In this document: positions 42,231-51,461 of the stretch, in pieces
Position numbering within the stretch: the stretch's first letter is position 1
Layout: the number at the start of each line of letters is the position of its first letter
Assembly (NCBI RefSeq): GCF_001428605.1
Contig: NZ_LMID01000015.1
Span: forward strand, 22,678-83,525
Direction: 5' to 3'
Length of the DNA: 60,848 nucleotides
Source: Sphingomonas sp. Root720
Lineage (GTDB): Bacteria; Pseudomonadota; Alphaproteobacteria; Sphingomonadales; Sphingomonadaceae
Translations under genes and position numbers: made by a program
The notes under the pieces: generated by a model
Databases searched by the model: none
What the model saw: the letters and a program-made list of their open reading frames with translations, nothing else
What the model was told of the DNA's origin: nothing

Positions 42231-42629
42231 GGGGTGGGGTTTATAGCAACGTCATCGCAGCGAAAGCTGGGATCGCATTTTTCTTCCGGGCCGGACAAGG
42301 CAGCGAGATCCCAGCTTTGGCGAGACCTTCGCGTAACAGCCCATCTCCACGCTCTTCATCGTCCTCCCGACGGAAGCCGGCATCTCTCTGCCTTTCCGCC
42401 CCTCGAAAGAAAGACGGAGGTGAAGGGAGACCCCAGCCTTCGCTGGGGTGACGGAAAGGGATGGCGGCTGGAGTTTGCGGCCCCTAGTCTCACCCTAAAT
42501 CGTCATCCCAGCGCAGGCTGGGATCTCGGGCGGTTCCTGCCTCCCGCCCTTCGCCTCTCTCGCGAGACCCCAGCCTTCGCTGGGATGACGGGAAGATCGG
42601 AAGCTCAGGGTGACGGAAAGATCGAAAGC
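42231..42629. repeat. Cluster of three family B palindromic elements
   Basis: Elements lie at about 42251-42318, 42360-42453 and 42501-42590, each ending in variants of the GTCATCCCAGC/GCTGGGATGAC inverted pair. They fill the 400 bases between hrpB and the polyprenyl synthase gene. No gene was seen. Confidence 0.8.
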
Positions 42630-43643
42630 TCAATAGGCCCGCGCGACCGCGAACTGGGCGGCTTCGACCAGCGCCGCCTTGGCCAGGCCGTTGGGGAAGC
42701 CGGCGAGCGCGTCGACCGCGCGCTGGGCATAGTGGCGCGCGCGTTCGGCGGTGTCGGCGAGCGCGCCGGTGCCGCGCAGGATGCCGGTCGCGCGGGCGAA
42801 ATCCTCGTCCTCGTTGCGCAGGCCCTCGATCGCCTCGCGCAGGAATTCGCGATCGGCGGGGTTGGCGCGGGCATAAGCGAGGATCACCGGCAGGGTGACC
42901 TTGCCGTCGCGGAAGTCGTCGCCGGCATCCTTGCCCATCGTCGCGCCGTCCGAGACATAGTCGATCACGTCGTCGACCAGCTGGAAGGCGATGCCGAGAT
43001 AGCGGCCATAGCGGTCGAGCGCTTCCTCGACCCCCGCCTCGCGCTCGGCGACCACCGCGGCGATCCTGCACGCGGCGGCAAACAGCACCGCGGTCTTGGC
43101 GGAGATGATCTCGAGATAGCGTTCCTCGCTGGTCTCGATCCGGCGCTGGGCGGTGAGCTGGTTGACCTCGCCCTCCGCGATCACGGCCGATGCGTTCGAC
43201 AGGATGCGCAGCACGCGCAGCGAGCCGTCCTCGACCATCAGTTCGAACGAGCGGCTGAACAGGAAGTCGCCGACCAGCACGCTCGCGGCATTGCCCCAGA
43301 TCATGTTGGCGGTGCTGCGGCCGCGGCGCAGGCCCGACTGGTCGACGACGTCGTCGTGCAGCAGGGTGGCGGTGTGGATGAACTCGACCGTCGCGGCGAG
43401 CTTGTGGTGCCGCTCGCCATGATAGTCGAGCAGCTTGGCGCAAGCGAGCGTCAGCATCGGCCGCATCCGCTTGCCGCCGCCGGCGATCAGGTGGCCCGCC
43501 AGTTCGGGGATCAGCGGCACGTCCGACTGCATCCGCGCCAGGATCACGCTGTTGACCGCGTTCATGTCGGTGGCGACGAGCGCCATGATCGGATCGAGCG
43601 AAGGCTGGGCCTCACGGCGGATCGGGGTGACGGTCGCGGTCAT
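42630..43643 (-). CDS. Polyprenyl (octaprenyl/decaprenyl) diphosphate synthase
   Basis: A 337-residue trans-isoprenyl diphosphate synthase. The first aspartate-rich motif is LLHDDVVDQSGLRRG (about residue 90) and the second is QLVDDVIDY (about residue 215), with GGGKRMRP upstream and GKDAGDDFRDGKVTLP downstream. It makes the long-chain side-chain precursor for ubiquinone (ubiquinone-10 in sphingomonads). ATG 43643 (MTATVTPIRR) is used; 43655 is an in-frame alternative. It diverges from the chorismate mutase gene. Confidence 0.92.
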   Translation of the reverse strand: MTATVTPIRREAQPSLDPIMALVATDMNAVNSVILARMQSDVPLIPELAGHLIAGGGKRMRPMLTLACAKLLDYHGERHHKLAATVEFIHTATLLHDDVVDQSGLRRGRSTANMIWGNAASVLVGDFLFSRSFELMVEDGSLRVLRILSNASAVIAEGEVNQLTAQRRIETSEERYLEIISAKTAVLFAAACRIAAVVAEREAGVEEALDRYGRYLGIAFQLVDDVIDYVSDGATMGKDAGDDFRDGKVTLPVILAYARANPADREFLREAIEGLRNEDEDFARATGILRGTGALADTAERARHYAQRAVDALAGFPNGLAKAALVEAAQFAVARAY

Positions 43644-43814
43644 GGGCGTGCCCATGGGCCGCACCGCCGCGAAAGGCAAGACCGGATGCTGCCGTAACGG
43701 CCCTGTCCGAGGCCCAAACCCCACGCCGACGGGCGCATCGGCGAACTCGGCGCTTGCCAAGGGCGGAGTCGATCCCCGATAGGCGAAGCGCCGAGGAAAA
43801 GGGGGCACCGCCGC

Positions 43815-44099
43815 ATGGCCGACGAGATCCTGAGTCGCTACCGCGAGAGCATCGACAATATCGATGCCGCGCTGATCTTCATGCTGGCCGAGCGGTTCAA
43901 GGTCACCAAGGCGGTCGGCGAGCACAAGGCGGCGACCGGCCTCCCCCCCGCCGATCCGGGCCGCGAGCAGGTGCAGATCGACCGCCTCCGCGCGCTGGCC
44001 AAGAGCGCCAATCTCGACCCCGATTTCTCGGAGAAATTCCTGCGCTTCATCATCGACGAGGTGATTCACCATCATCGCCGTGCCGGCGCGGATGGCTGA
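43815..44099 (+). CDS. Chorismate mutase (AroQ fold)
   Basis: A 94-residue all-helical mutase with the AroQ pattern: RYRESIDNIDAALIFMLAERFKVTKAVGEHKA (quoted in parts) supplies the first-helix Arg and the central Lys, and REQVQIDRLRALAKSANLDP and FLRFIIDEVIHHH the later active-site helices. It converts chorismate to prephenate in Phe/Tyr biosynthesis. The stand-alone form is common in alphaproteobacteria. Confidence 0.92.
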   Translation: MADEILSRYRESIDNIDAALIFMLAERFKVTKAVGEHKAATGLPPADPGREQVQIDRLRALAKSANLDPDFSEKFLRFIIDEVIHHHRRAGADG

Positions 44100-44113
44100 G
44101 TTTTTCGTTTAGC

Positions 44114-44240
44114 CCTCGGGCGCCCGGCGCAGGGCATCCGCCCTGCTTGGCTATCCTCGCATAAGCTCGGGCGGCCGTTCGGCCTTGCGGAGCCTTCGCA
44201 GGCTCCGACGACGAGCTTTGCGTCGGAAAGCCGCCCCATC
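44114..44240. repeat. Intergenic repeat, family C copy 2
   Basis: Shares the run TTGGCTATCCTCGCATAAGC and the following GGCGGCCGTTCGGCCTTGCGG with the copy at 35457. The distal arm is shortened. It lies between chorismate mutase and a family B element. Confidence 0.78.
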
Positions 44241-44251
44241 CGTCTTCCCGT

Positions 44252-44330
44252 CCTTCCAGCGAAGGCTGGAATCTCGCGAGGCCAGGGCGCGCGCTATTCT
44301 CCTGAGATCCCAGCCTTCGCTGGGATGACG
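44252..44330. repeat. Palindromic repeat, family B copy
   Basis: Left end CTTCCAGCGAAGGCTGGAAT and right end ATCCCAGCCTTCGCTGGGAT enclose ~35 bases. It lies directly before the 3' end of the ABC-F gene. Confidence 0.8.
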
Positions 44331-44367
44331 GGAGGGTCGAAGGCGGCGGGTCAGCCCAGCCCCCGAA

Positions 44368-46146
44368 CTACCCCAGGCCTTCGGCCATCTCGGCGAGTTC
44401 GAGCCAGCGCAGCTCGGCCTCTTCCTTCTTCGCCCGCGCGGCGTCGATCGCCTTCATCAGCGCGTCGAACCGCTTCGGGTCCTTCGCGTAGAGATCGGGA
44501 TCGGCCATCGCCGCCTCGTCGCGCGCGATCGCGGCCTCGATCTTCTCGATCTCGGCCGGCAGCATGTCGAGGTCGCGCTGGTCCTTGTAGCTGAGCTTGG
44601 TCCGGGCCCTGGACGGGGCCGGCGCCTCCGCCTTCGGCGCGGAGGACCGCTTCGCCCCGGTCCGGGCGGTGCGCTGCTTCTCCCAATCCTCATAGCCGCC
44701 GGCGACGATGTCGACCTTGCCCGAACCGTCGAGGCCGAGCGTCACCGTGACGGTGCGGTCGAGGAAGTCGCGGTCGTGACTGACGATCAGGACGGTGCCC
44801 TCATAGTCGGCGATCACCTCCTGCAGCAGATCGAGCGTCTCGAGGTCGAGATCGTTGGTCGGCTCGTCGAGGACGAGCAGGTTCGACGGCCGCGCGAACT
44901 CGCGCGCCAGCAGCAGGCGGGAGCGTTCGCCGCCCGAGAGCGTTCCCACCTTCGCGTCGGCGATCGACGGTTCGAACAGGAATTCCTTGAGATAGCCGTG
45001 GATATGCTTCCTGACGCCCTGCACGTCGATCCAGTCGCCGCCATCGGCGAGCACGTCGCGCACGGTCTTTTCGGGCGCCATCAGCTTGCGCTGCTGGTCG
45101 ATGACGATGCCGTCGAGGGTCTTGGCCAGCTTCACCCGGCCCGAATCGGGCGCCAGCTCGCCGGTCAGCAGCTTGAGCAGGGTCGACTTGCCTGCCCCGT
45201 TGGCGCCGACCACGCCGATCCGGTCGCCGCGCGTCACCCGGAAGGTGAAGTCGCGAATGATCGTGCGGTCCCCGAAGGTCTTGGTGACGTTCTCGGCGTC
45301 GATCACCACCTTGGTCTTCACGTCGTCGGCGGCGATGGCGATGCGGGCGGTGCCGGGCGGGCCGAGCATCGCCTTGCGCTGCGCGCGCATCTCGTAGAGC
45401 TTGGTCAGCCGCCCCTGGTTGCGGCGGCGGCGCGCGGTGACGCCGCGCAGCTTCCAATGCTCCTCGATCTTCAGCTTGGCATCGAGCCGCTCGGCGTTGC
45501 GGGCCTCCTCCTCATAGACCTTCTCGGTCCATGCCTCGAACCCGCCGAAGCCCACTTCGTGCCGGCGGATGCCGCCGCGGTCGAGCCACAGCGTCTGGCG
45601 GGTGAGCCGGGTCAGGAAGGTCCGGTCGTGGCTGATCGCGATGAAGGCGCCCGAATAGCGGCCGAGCCAGGATTCGAGCCATTCGATCGCGGCGAGATCG
45701 AGATGGTTGGTCGGCTCGTCGAGCAGCAGCACCTCGGGCTCCATCGCCAGCGCGCGGGCGATCGCGGCGCGGCGGCGCTCGCCCCCGCTGGCGCTGGCCG
45801 CGTCGCGCGACAGGTCGATCCCGATCTGGCTGGCGATCGCCTCCACCACATGGACGGCCGGGGCATCCGGGCCGGCGAGCGCGAAATCGAGCAGGGTGGC
45901 GTGGCCCGCCATCGACGGCTCCTGCTCCAGCAGCACGACGCGGGTGCCGGGGACGATGGTCCGCAGCCCCTCGTCGGCATCGATCCGGCCGGCCAGCAAG
46001 CGGAGCAGGGTGGTCTTGCCCGCCCCGTTCCGGCCGATCAGGGCGAGACGGTCGCGCGGGGCGATGTTGATGTCGAGACCCCGGAACAACCAGCCGCTGC
46101 CCTGGACGAGACCGAGATTCTGATAGCCGAGAATAGGAGCGGACAT
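44368..46146 (-). CDS. ABC-F family ATPase (Uup-like)
   Basis: A 592-residue protein with two nucleotide-binding domains. Walker A GRNGAGKTT at about residue 38 and GANGAGKST at about residue 320; signatures SGGERRRAAIARAL and LSGGERSRLLLAREF; Walker B VLLLDEPTNHLDL and LVLDEPTNDLDL. A linker of basic helices separates the domains, and a C-terminal coiled coil (LPAEIEKIEAAIARDEAAM) is characteristic of Uup. It acts on ribosomes or branched DNA structures, not in transport. Confidence 0.92.
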   Translation of the reverse strand: MSAPILGYQNLGLVQGSGWLFRGLDINIAPRDRLALIGRNGAGKTTLLRLLAGRIDADEGLRTIVPGTRVVLLEQEPSMAGHATLLDFALAGPDAPAVHVVEAIASQIGIDLSRDAASASGGERRRAAIARALAMEPEVLLLDEPTNHLDLAAIEWLESWLGRYSGAFIAISHDRTFLTRLTRQTLWLDRGGIRRHEVGFGGFEAWTEKVYEEEARNAERLDAKLKIEEHWKLRGVTARRRRNQGRLTKLYEMRAQRKAMLGPPGTARIAIAADDVKTKVVIDAENVTKTFGDRTIIRDFTFRVTRGDRIGVVGANGAGKSTLLKLLTGELAPDSGRVKLAKTLDGIVIDQQRKLMAPEKTVRDVLADGGDWIDVQGVRKHIHGYLKEFLFEPSIADAKVGTLSGGERSRLLLAREFARPSNLLVLDEPTNDLDLETLDLLQEVIADYEGTVLIVSHDRDFLDRTVTVTLGLDGSGKVDIVAGGYEDWEKQRTARTGAKRSSAPKAEAPAPSRARTKLSYKDQRDLDMLPAEIEKIEAAIARDEAAMADPDLYAKDPKRFDALMKAIDAARAKKEEAELRWLELAEMAEGLG

Positions 46147-46235
46147 GTGTCTTAGCCGTGCAACAAGTGTGGGAATTCTGCCGAGACACGAACATTCATG
46201 CCCTATTCAAGCCCCTGACCCTATGCCAATAGCCC

Positions 46236-46544
46236 ATGTCAATGCGTAAACCTCTTGCCGCCCTGTCGCTGGCGCTGCTCGTCGTTGCCGCTTCCCCCGC
46301 CCTGGCGGACCGGAATCGCGTGCCCGAGCAGGACGCCCTGCGCGCCGGTGTCCGTTCGGGGCAGTATCTTCCCTATCAGGAAATGCGCGCCCGCGCGCAG
46401 GAGCGGGTCGACGGCCAGATGATCGGATCGGAGTTCGATCCGGGAACCGGACGCTATCGTTTCAAGTTTCAGCGCGGCGGTTCGGTGATATGGATGGACA
46501 TGGACGGCCGCACCGGCCGTGAACTCGGTCGCGTCGGACAATAA
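46236..46544 (+). CDS. Small exported PepSY-like protein linked to a two-component system
   Basis: A 102-residue protein with a signal peptide ending at SPALA (residue 24). The mature part (QYLPYQEMRARAQERVDG, then GRYRFKFQRGGSVIWMDMDG) has the helix-strand pattern of PepSY domains. It is followed after 37 bases by a response regulator and its histidine kinase, suggesting a periplasmic modulator of the kinase. It is divergent from the ABC-F gene. Confidence 0.72.
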   Translation: MSMRKPLAALSLALLVVAASPALADRNRVPEQDALRAGVRSGQYLPYQEMRARAQERVDGQMIGSEFDPGTGRYRFKFQRGGSVIWMDMDGRTGRELGRVGQ

Positions 46545-46581
46545 GGCCGCCTGCGAAGGCGTCGGAAAAAAAGGGGAAAGC

Positions 46582-47244
46582 ATGCGCGTCCTGATCGTCG
46601 AGGATGAACCCAATCTGGGCCGCCAGTTGCGCGCCACGCTCGAAGGCGCCGGCTATGCGGTCGACCTGGCCACCGATGGCGAGGACGGCCATTTCCTCGG
46701 CTCGACCGAAAGCTACGACGCGATCATCCTCGACCTGGGCCTGCCCGAGGTCGACGGGCTGACCGTGCTCGACCGCTGGCGGCGCGAGGGCCGCGACACG
46801 CCGGTGCTCGTGCTGACCGCGCGCGACAGCTGGTCGGACAAGGTGGCGGGGCTCGATGCCGGCGCCGACGACTATCTCGCCAAGCCGTTCCAGACCGAGG
46901 AGCTGATCGCCCGCCTGCGCGCGCTGATCCGCCGCGCCTCGGGCAACGCCTCGTCCGAGCTGATCGCGGGCGACGTCCGGCTCGACACCCGCAGCGGCAA
47001 GGTGACGCTGGCCGGCGAGCCGGTGAAGCTGACCGCCCAGGAATATAAGCTGCTCAGCTACCTGCTCCACCACAAGGGCAAGGTGGTCAGCCGCACCGAG
47101 CTGATCGAACATATCTACGACCAGGATTTCGATCGCGATTCGAACACGATCGAGGTGTTCGTGACCCGCATCCGCAAGAAGCTGGGCCAGGATGTCATCA
47201 CCACGATCCGCGGCCTCGGCTATTCGCTGGATGACCCTGCTTAA
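46582..47244 (+). CDS. OmpR-family response regulator
   Basis: A 220-residue regulator. The receiver domain has the acidic pocket (VEDE at residues 6-9), phospho-acceptor Asp51 in ILDLGLPEVDG and the conserved Lys in LAKPF. The C-terminal winged helix (LTAQEYKLLSYLLHHKGKVVSR and IEVFVTRIRKKLG) binds DNA. AAGGGGAAAG precedes the ATG. It overlaps the kinase gene by 14 bases. Confidence 0.93.
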   Translation: MRVLIVEDEPNLGRQLRATLEGAGYAVDLATDGEDGHFLGSTESYDAIILDLGLPEVDGLTVLDRWRREGRDTPVLVLTARDSWSDKVAGLDAGADDYLAKPFQTEELIARLRALIRRASGNASSELIAGDVRLDTRSGKVTLAGEPVKLTAQEYKLLSYLLHHKGKVVSRTELIEHIYDQDFDRDSNTIEVFVTRIRKKLGQDVITTIRGLGYSLDDPA

Positions 47245-48661
47245 GAGACGCCTCGCGGCCGCCCGCGCCTGGTTCTTCAAGCGCTCCGGCGCGCCCGGGG
47301 CCTCGACCGGATCGCTCACCCGCCGCATGATCTCGATCGCGGCGCTGTGGATCAGCGTGTTGCTGGTCGGCGGCGGCTTCGCGCTCGACCGGGTGTTGAG
47401 CGAGGCGATCACCCGCAATTTCGACGCGCAGCTCGAATATGTGCTGAACGCGATGATCGCCTCGGCCGAGATCGGCCCCGACGGCGAAGTCCGCTTCAAC
47501 CGGCCGCTCGGCGACCAGCGCTTCCTCGAACCCTATTCGGGCCTCTACTGGCAGGTCTCGGGCCAGCAGCACGAGCCGTTCCGGTCGCGCTCGCTATGGG
47601 ATCGGGCGCTGCGTCAGGGCGAACTCCACCATGGCCGGTCGCTCCATGTCGCCGACAGCGACGAGTTCGACGGGGAACCGCTGCGCGTGCTCGACCGCGA
47701 GGTGCGCCTGCCGGCCTCGAAGACCGAATGGCGCTTCCAGGTCGCCGCCAGCCGGGCCGGGCTCAACGACCAGATCGCGGTGCTGCGGCGGACGCTGGTG
47801 CGCTCCTTCGCGATCCTCGGCCTCGGCCTGATCATCCTCGCCGCGCTCCAGGCGACCTACGGCCTGTGGCCGCTGCGCAGCCTGCGCCGCGCGGTCGCGG
47901 CGGTGAGCTCGGGCATCAGTTCGCGGATCGAGGCGCAGTTCCCCGACGAGGTCCGGCCGATCGTCGAGGAGCTCAACGAGCTGCTCGACCATAATGAGCG
48001 CCAGGCCGAGGAAGCGCGACGCCACGCCGGCAACCTCGCCCACGCGCTCAAGACGCCGCTGACCGTGCTGATGAACGAGGCGACCGCGGGCGGCCCCGAG
48101 CTGGCCGAGACGGTGGTCCGGTCGACGACGACGATGCGCCGCCAGGTCGACCACCACCTCGCGCGCGCCCGCGCGGTCGGCCGCCGCGCCAACGCCCAGG
48201 CGCGCGCCGAGGTCTGGCCGTCGCTCAAGGCCGTCGAACGGGCGATGGCGCGAATGCACCGGCACGTCACGGTCGACCTCGCCGGCGACCAGAAGGCGGT
48301 CGCCCATGTCGAGCGGCAGGATCTCGACGAGATCGTCGGCAACCTGATCGAGAATGCCGCCAAATATGGCCAGGGCCGCGTGTTCGTGACCGTCGCGCGG
48401 GTGGCGTCGGATATCGGCAACGGCCGCAAGGCGGACTGGGTCGAGTTGCTGATCGAGGATGACGGCCCCGGCATCCCCGAGGCCGAGCGCGGCAAGCTGT
48501 TCGAGCGCGGCGCCCGGCTCGACACCGGCAAGCCCGGCACCGGCCTCGGCCTCGCGATCGTCCGCGACGTGATCGCGATCTACGGCGGCACGATCGCGCT
48601 CGAGGAGAGCGAAGACCTGGGCGGGCTGCAGGTGCGCGTACGGCTGCCGGCGGCGGCGTAA
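47231..48661 (+). CDS. Sensor histidine kinase
   Basis: A 476-residue kinase with two membrane spans (residues 34-54 and about 190-208) flanking a ~135-residue periplasmic sensor, then a HAMP-like linker, phospho-acceptor His in NLAHALKTPL (about residue 280), N-box IVGNLIENAAKYG, G1 IEDDGPGIP and G2 GTGLGLAIV. The partner regulator overlaps it by 14 bases. The signal may be presented by the PepSY-like protein encoded two genes upstream. A PhoQ/QseC-like arrangement is likely. Confidence 0.93.
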   Translation: MTLLKRRLAAARAWFFKRSGAPGASTGSLTRRMISIAALWISVLLVGGGFALDRVLSEAITRNFDAQLEYVLNAMIASAEIGPDGEVRFNRPLGDQRFLEPYSGLYWQVSGQQHEPFRSRSLWDRALRQGELHHGRSLHVADSDEFDGEPLRVLDREVRLPASKTEWRFQVAASRAGLNDQIAVLRRTLVRSFAILGLGLIILAALQATYGLWPLRSLRRAVAAVSSGISSRIEAQFPDEVRPIVEELNELLDHNERQAEEARRHAGNLAHALKTPLTVLMNEATAGGPELAETVVRSTTTMRRQVDHHLARARAVGRRANAQARAEVWPSLKAVERAMARMHRHVTVDLAGDQKAVAHVERQDLDEIVGNLIENAAKYGQGRVFVTVARVASDIGNGRKADWVELLIEDDGPGIPEAERGKLFERGARLDTGKPGTGLGLAIVRDVIAIYGGTIALEESEDLGGLQVRVRLPAAA

Positions 48662-48777
48662 GCCGGCTATCTCCCTCCATTACGGTGGTATTCCTGATAG
48701 AGCGCCACCCGCCTGTCCGCTAGGAATGGAAGAATTCGGGCCATCGGGGCGATGGCGTCCGCAGCGGGGGTATCGCA

Positions 48778-50493
48778 TTGGCAACACCGACGATGAATTC
48801 GGCGCAGCCGGACCGCATCCAGCTTCCCGACAGTGCGATTATCGATCCACTGCTCTTCGGCATCCGCTGGGCAGGGACGCCGACCTCGACGTCGCTGACC
48901 TACAGCTTCCCCAATGCCTCCGCGGTCTGGGCCACGCCCTATTCCGCGCTCGGCGAACCCAGTGGTTTCCAGCCCTTCGGCACATCCGAGATCGCGGCGG
49001 CGCGCACGGCGCTGCAGACCTGGGGGCGCTATGCCAATATCAACCTCTCCGAAACCTCCGAGACGCCGTCCAACGTCGGCGATATCCGGTTCGGATATAC
49101 CACGGTCGACGACCCCGATTCCGCGGCGCATGCCTATCTTCCAAGCGGCAATCCGTCGGCCGCCGACATCTGGCTGGACCGGTCGGACGTCGGGCCCGGA
49201 TTTGCCGCCGGCTCGCCCAACTTCCTCCTGCTGCTCCATGAAATCGGCCATGCCCTCGGGTTGAAGCATCCGTTCGAAGGCACGCCCCTGAACGACCGGA
49301 CGCTCGATCCGGATCTGGATTCGCTCAGCTACACGATCATGTCCTATAATCTGGCCACGGGCTTCTCGGCCGAGGACTATGCGAGCAGCTATTTTCCGAC
49401 CACGCCGATGGGGCTGGATATCCTCGCGATGCAGACCCTGTACGGCCCGCGCGCCCATAATGGCGGCGACACCCAATATGTCTTCAACGAAGGCCAGGAT
49501 TATTTCGAAACGATCTACGACACCGGCGGCAACGACACGATCATCCTGAACTCCACCGGCGAGTTCGGCATCGTCGACCTCTATGGAGGGGCGTGGAGTG
49601 CGCTCGGCAACGCGCTCTACCTCTACGACCAGAACGGCGATGTGGCCGATGTCGACATCTTCAACGTCATGATCTTCTACGATTCGGTGATCGAGAATGC
49701 GATCACCGGTGCCGGTGACGACGAAATCTATGGCAACGAGGTCGCCAACCGGATCCAGTCCGGGGACGGCCATGACATCGTGATGGGCTATGAGGGCAAC
49801 GACACCCTGCTCGGCGGAGGCGGGAACGACCACCTCTATGGCCGCGCCTCCTTCGGTGGCGAGGATGGTGCGGACAGCATCTCCGGCGGCGACGGCAGCG
49901 ATTATATCCAGGGCAATGCCGGCAATGACAGCCTCGACGGCGGGACCGGTTCCGACCGGATCAACGGCGGCAATAACGACGACCATATGCTGGGCGGGAC
50001 CGGCAACGACACGATGAACGGCAATGTCGGTTCGGATACGATCTTGGGCGGCGGCGGGAACGACTCGCTGCGCGGCGGCCAGGACGGGGATTCGATCGAC
50101 GGCGGCAGCGGGAACGACATCCTGTCCGGGGATCTCGGCGCGGACACGCTGTGCGGTGGCGAGGGGATCGACATCTTCGTCTTCTCGGGCGCGAGTTCCC
50201 CGTCGGCGACCCCGGATCGCATCCTCGACTTCACCGACGGCATCGATCGCATCTGGCTCGGCTTCCTGCCGACGGCGGTCCTGACCGGCGCCGCGCAATC
50301 GGGCGCCGCCGCCGCGACCGCCACGGCGCAGCAGCTGTTCGACGGCCGCGCGGGCAATGGCGAAGTGGCCGCGATGATGGTCGGCGGCGACACGTACCTG
50401 TTCTACAATTCGACCGGCGGAGCGACAGTCGATTCGGCGCTGCTGGTGACGGGCGTCAATGCGTCGCTCTTCTCGGCAGCGGACTTCGGCTGA
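48778..50493 (+). CDS. Serralysin-type M10 metalloprotease with RTX repeats
   Basis: A 571-residue secreted protease with no N-terminal signal. The zinc site HEIGHALGLKH lies at about residue 158 and the Met-turn is SYTIMSYN. About ten glycine-rich calcium-binding nonapeptides of the GGxGxD type follow (residues 315-465; for example LLGGGGNDHL and LSGDLGADTL), then the C-terminal type I secretion domain. The frame begins at TTG 48778 with a GCGGGGG element seven bases upstream; ATG 48793 would also be possible. No type I secretion genes are in the window. Confidence 0.92.
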   Translation: MATPTMNSAQPDRIQLPDSAIIDPLLFGIRWAGTPTSTSLTYSFPNASAVWATPYSALGEPSGFQPFGTSEIAAARTALQTWGRYANINLSETSETPSNVGDIRFGYTTVDDPDSAAHAYLPSGNPSAADIWLDRSDVGPGFAAGSPNFLLLLHEIGHALGLKHPFEGTPLNDRTLDPDLDSLSYTIMSYNLATGFSAEDYASSYFPTTPMGLDILAMQTLYGPRAHNGGDTQYVFNEGQDYFETIYDTGGNDTIILNSTGEFGIVDLYGGAWSALGNALYLYDQNGDVADVDIFNVMIFYDSVIENAITGAGDDEIYGNEVANRIQSGDGHDIVMGYEGNDTLLGGGGNDHLYGRASFGGEDGADSISGGDGSDYIQGNAGNDSLDGGTGSDRINGGNNDDHMLGGTGNDTMNGNVGSDTILGGGGNDSLRGGQDGDSIDGGSGNDILSGDLGADTLCGGEGIDIFVFSGASSPSATPDRILDFTDGIDRIWLGFLPTAVLTGAAQSGAAAATATAQQLFDGRAGNGEVAAMMVGGDTYLFYNSTGGATVDSALLVTGVNASLFSAADFG

Positions 50494-50495
50494 CG

Positions 50496-51320
50496 CTAAA
50501 GCGTTTTTCCGGCCCGGCCGGCCAGCTCCACGACATATTGCCACGCCACCCGGCCCGAGCGGCTGCCGCGCTGGGTGGCCCAGGCGATCGCGTCGAGGGG
50601 CTCGAAGGCGAGGCCGTAGCGATCGGCATAGCCGCGCACCATCGCGACATAGCTGTCCTGGTCGCAGACGTGGAAGCCGAGCGACAGGCCGAAGCGGTCG
50701 GCCAGCGCCAGCTTGTCGTCGATCACGTCGCGCGGGTTGATCGGGCTGTCCTGCTCCCTCAGGTCGCGCGAGACGATGTGGCGGCGATTGGCGGTGACGT
50801 GGAGCCGGGCATTGGCCGGCCGCGCCTCGGCGCCGCCCTCGAGCATCGAGCGCAGCAGGCGCGGCCCCTGCCCGCCCGACGCATCGTCGAAGCCAAGATC
50901 GTCGAGGAACAGGACGAAGGCGCGCGGCACGTCGGCGATCAGCGCGAACAGGCGCGGCAGCTCCTCGATCCGCTCGCCCGCGATCTCGATCAGCGCGACG
51001 TCGTGGCCCTCGCCGCGGAGATGGCCGACGGCCGCCTTGACCAGCGCCGACTTGCCCGCGCCGCGCGCGCCCCACAGCAGGACGTCGTGCGCCGCCGCGC
51101 CGGTGGCGAGGCGGTGGGTGTTTTCGAGCAGCGCCGCCTTCTGCGCGTCGATCCCGGTCAGCAGGTCGAGCGGCAGCGGCGTGAAGGCACGCGTCGCGGC
51201 CAGGCCATGATCGCGCCAGACATAGGCGGGATGCGCGGCCGGATCGGCATGCGGCGCCGGCGGCGGCGCGAGCCGCTCGAGTGTGTCGGCGATGCGGGCG
51301 AGGATCGTGGGGTCGGTCAT
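50496..51320 (-). CDS. DUF815 family AAA+-type ATPase
   Basis: A 274-residue ATP-binding protein. Walker A reads LLWGARGAGKSAL (about residue 85) and Walker B FVLFLDDLGFDD. The DUF815 core continues with RLLRSMLEGGAEARPANARL, ATANRRHIV (as VTANRRHIV) and a conserved DRFGLSLGFH block. The function of DUF815 proteins is not established; they resemble clamp-loader-like AAA+ ATPases and are widespread in proteobacteria. It is convergent with the RTX protease gene, with only two bases between the two stop codons. Confidence 0.85.
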   Translation of the reverse strand: MTDPTILARIADTLERLAPPPAPHADPAAHPAYVWRDHGLAATRAFTPLPLDLLTGIDAQKAALLENTHRLATGAAAHDVLLWGARGAGKSALVKAAVGHLRGEGHDVALIEIAGERIEELPRLFALIADVPRAFVLFLDDLGFDDASGGQGPRLLRSMLEGGAEARPANARLHVTANRRHIVSRDLREQDSPINPRDVIDDKLALADRFGLSLGFHVCDQDSYVAMVRGYADRYGLAFEPLDAIAWATQRGSRSGRVAWQYVVELAGRAGKTL

Positions 51321-51348
51321 GGGGCGGGGGGATAGAACAACAACAACC

Positions 51349-51439
51349 GTCATGCCAGCGGTGGCTGGCATCTCCGGCGGCAAGGACACTGAGGCGGTCG
51401 CGAGCCTCTCCCGAGACCCCAGCCTTCGCTGGGGTGACG
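51349..51439. repeat. Palindromic repeat, family B copy
   Basis: Left end GTCATGCCAGCGGTGGCTGG, right end CCCCAGCCTTCGCTGGGGTG, between the DUF815 start and the prsR stop. Confidence 0.8.
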
Positions 51440-51461
51440 ACGTGCGTCGTCGGCAGGAGGG

